64,000 nucleotides of DNA from positions 14,361,071-14,425,070 of the forward strand of contig CM055618.1 in the NCBI GenBank assembly GCA_029379385.1, read 5' to 3'. Made by a program: the position numbers and the translations under genes. This stretch comes from Quillaja saponaria. Taxonomy: Eukaryota; Streptophyta; Magnoliopsida; Fabales; Quillajaceae. Positions 62,834-64,000 of the stretch are shown here, piece by piece. The notes under the pieces were generated by a model. It did no database searches. It saw only the letters and a program-made list of their open reading frames with translations, and was not told where the DNA came from. Position 1 is the stretch's first letter; every line of letters begins with the position of its first letter.

Positions 62834-64000
62834 TGCTCTGCTAGCCGGTGGGTCATATCAGTCCCAGAAAAACAAAGAATCAAGTGCAGTGTTAGCAGGA
62901 ACTGGTACCATTATTTTTCATCACAAGTCGCTATTAAAACTTACTACTGCCAACTCTCTGACTGGCCTAATGCCATGTAGGTGGCCTCCTCTTTAAGCCT
63001 AGCCTGTTTGAATCTCTGTGCTTCACTATTCTCTTTTTATTATTGAGATTTTTTATGTAAATTATATTTAAAAAAAGTATTAGCTTCTTAAATTTTTTAA
63101 AAGTTTATGTTAAATGTATTAGCTAATTTAATTAGTAAAGTGAATTAGTGTTGATATTTTTATGAAATTTTATTGATTTTAAAAGTCACCTCCTAGCTCT
63201 AGGGATAGTACAGTGAGTTGCAGCGTATTTGTACCAAAAAAGAACAATTTCTTGTGGAGTACAAGCTAAAGATTAGCAGTGACAGGGTATGGGCTAGTAC
63301 GAAAACTGACGTTCCACTTAAAAAGAGTGGAGGATAATAAATTAGAATTAAAGTTATAATTAATTTAGGCTTAGGTTAAGCTTAGACTTAAGTTTAAATT
63401 TAAAATTAAGATTAAAATTAAATTTATACTTAGATTTAAAGTAAAGATTAACAAAAAATTAGAATTAAGATTAAAATTAAAAATAAGAATATGATATATT
63501 TTTATAATATAATCTTAGCTTATTAATTAAATAAAATAAAAATTCTCACCAATATTTATATTATTCAGTCGACATTCTTATTTCTACTTTGTCTATCACT
63601 GCTCGTAGAGGTCATTCCTTCTAAAGCAGAATGCTCCCCCACCAAATCACTGTTGTCTTTTTTGTAACTTTTGTTATTGCTAGAAATATGTGGTATGGTT
63701 CGGCAGATTGAATTATGTGGTCCCACTGGTTATCAATGGGGGTAGTAGGATCTGAGTTGCTACTCTAATCTATGGGTTTATTTGTTGGGTTTTCTCAATT
63801 TTGTCTTTGTTTTTTTATTGGTGTCTGAAGTCTTTGTATTTGTATTTAATGGCCATTTTCTAATCTAAATTTTGATTAGTGTAAATAATATCAAACACGT
63901 TTACTATTGTTTCATAGTGATTGACATTGCCACGTTACCCTCACTTGTAAATGCTAAGTCTAATCTAGAAAGAAAAAGCAGACTAGCTATTGCGTTCAAA
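62834..64000. other. gene-free right edge
   Basis: AT-rich DNA with a degenerate TTAAGA/TTAAAA-type simple repeat (63337-63490). The somewhat more balanced 63540-64000 segment contains no ORF I can recognise. Confidence 0.4.
63337..63490. repeat. degenerate AT-rich simple repeat
   Basis: Runs of 6-7-bp variants such as TTTAGGC, TTAGGTTAAGC, TTAGACTTAAG, TTAAATTTAAAATTAAGA and ATTAAAATTAAA. The first part is faintly telomere-like, but no perfect TTTAGGG array is present. Confidence 0.6.

Noticed and set aside
63337..63490. Interstitial telomeric repeat
   Set aside because: Only a few TTTAGGC/TTAGGT-like units occur and none is a run of TTTAGGG. It is a degenerate AT-rich simple repeat.
1..64000. 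tRNA, rRNA, CRISPR or organellar insertions
   Set aside because: No cloverleaf with matching T-arm, no rRNA core sequence, no regularly spaced short repeats and no plastid or mitochondrial gene block was seen on reading both strands.

Overview
The window is nuclear DNA of a flowering plant, most likely a woody eudicot. The genes have many short exons with GT-AG introns, very AT-rich intergenic DNA (poly-T, poly-A and AT runs), and plant-only families: CURT1, KAC-type kinesin, D-type cyclin with LxCxE, and an MYND-type ubiquitin protease. No prokaryotic, organellar or viral block was seen.

Layout, left to right: (1) first exon of a CYCD2/CYCD4-type D cyclin on the minus strand, running off the left edge (629-952). 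(2) A 6-kb gene-poor stretch with a 5'-truncated LINE fragment flanked by a 13-bp target-site duplication (2052-2564) and a C37 homopolymer (3479-3515). (3) A CURT1-family thylakoid protein on the plus strand (7199-10817, five exons); its second intron is filled by diverged ~310-bp repeats. (4) A 21-exon plus-strand gene of the AT4G24610/AT5G65440 family (13408-21744), with intact splice sites but four apparent frameshifts. (5) An intronless mitochondrial dicarboxylate carrier on the minus strand (22410-23390), convergent with gene 4. (6) A repeat-rich spacer with a 442-bp tandem duplication (26179-27028). (7) A membrane-anchored MYND ubiquitin protease of the UBP16/17 type, plus strand (27614-32617, 11 exons, one GC-AG intron, one apparent frameshift). 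(8) A bHLH pseudogene, minus strand (34246-34943). (9) A single-exon J-like protein, minus strand (37911-39189), without HPD and with a frameshift near its C-terminus. (10) A complete KAC/KCA chloroplast-movement kinesin, minus strand (40594-56452, 23 exons, 1291 aa). (11) A ~3-kb non-coding tandem duplication (56857-62833), then gene-free AT-rich DNA to the edge.

The genes are unrelated in pathway and individually promoted; there is no operon logic. What ties them together is ancestry: the cyclin, the DIC carrier, UBP16/17, KAC and the AT4G24610-like gene have Arabidopsis homologues that, as recalled, are split over four duplicated segments (around AT2G22490-22500, AT4G24560-24610, AT5G10440-10470 and AT5G65420-65460). 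This window carries all five together and looks like the less-fractionated ancestral arrangement. I found no convincing new molecular system. The most useful oddities are the multiply frameshifted but otherwise intact gene 4, the GC-AG intron that restores the UBP reading frame, the J-like protein without HPD, and the young-looking repeat structures. Exon borders were placed by eye from splice consensus and frame continuity and may be off by a base or two.
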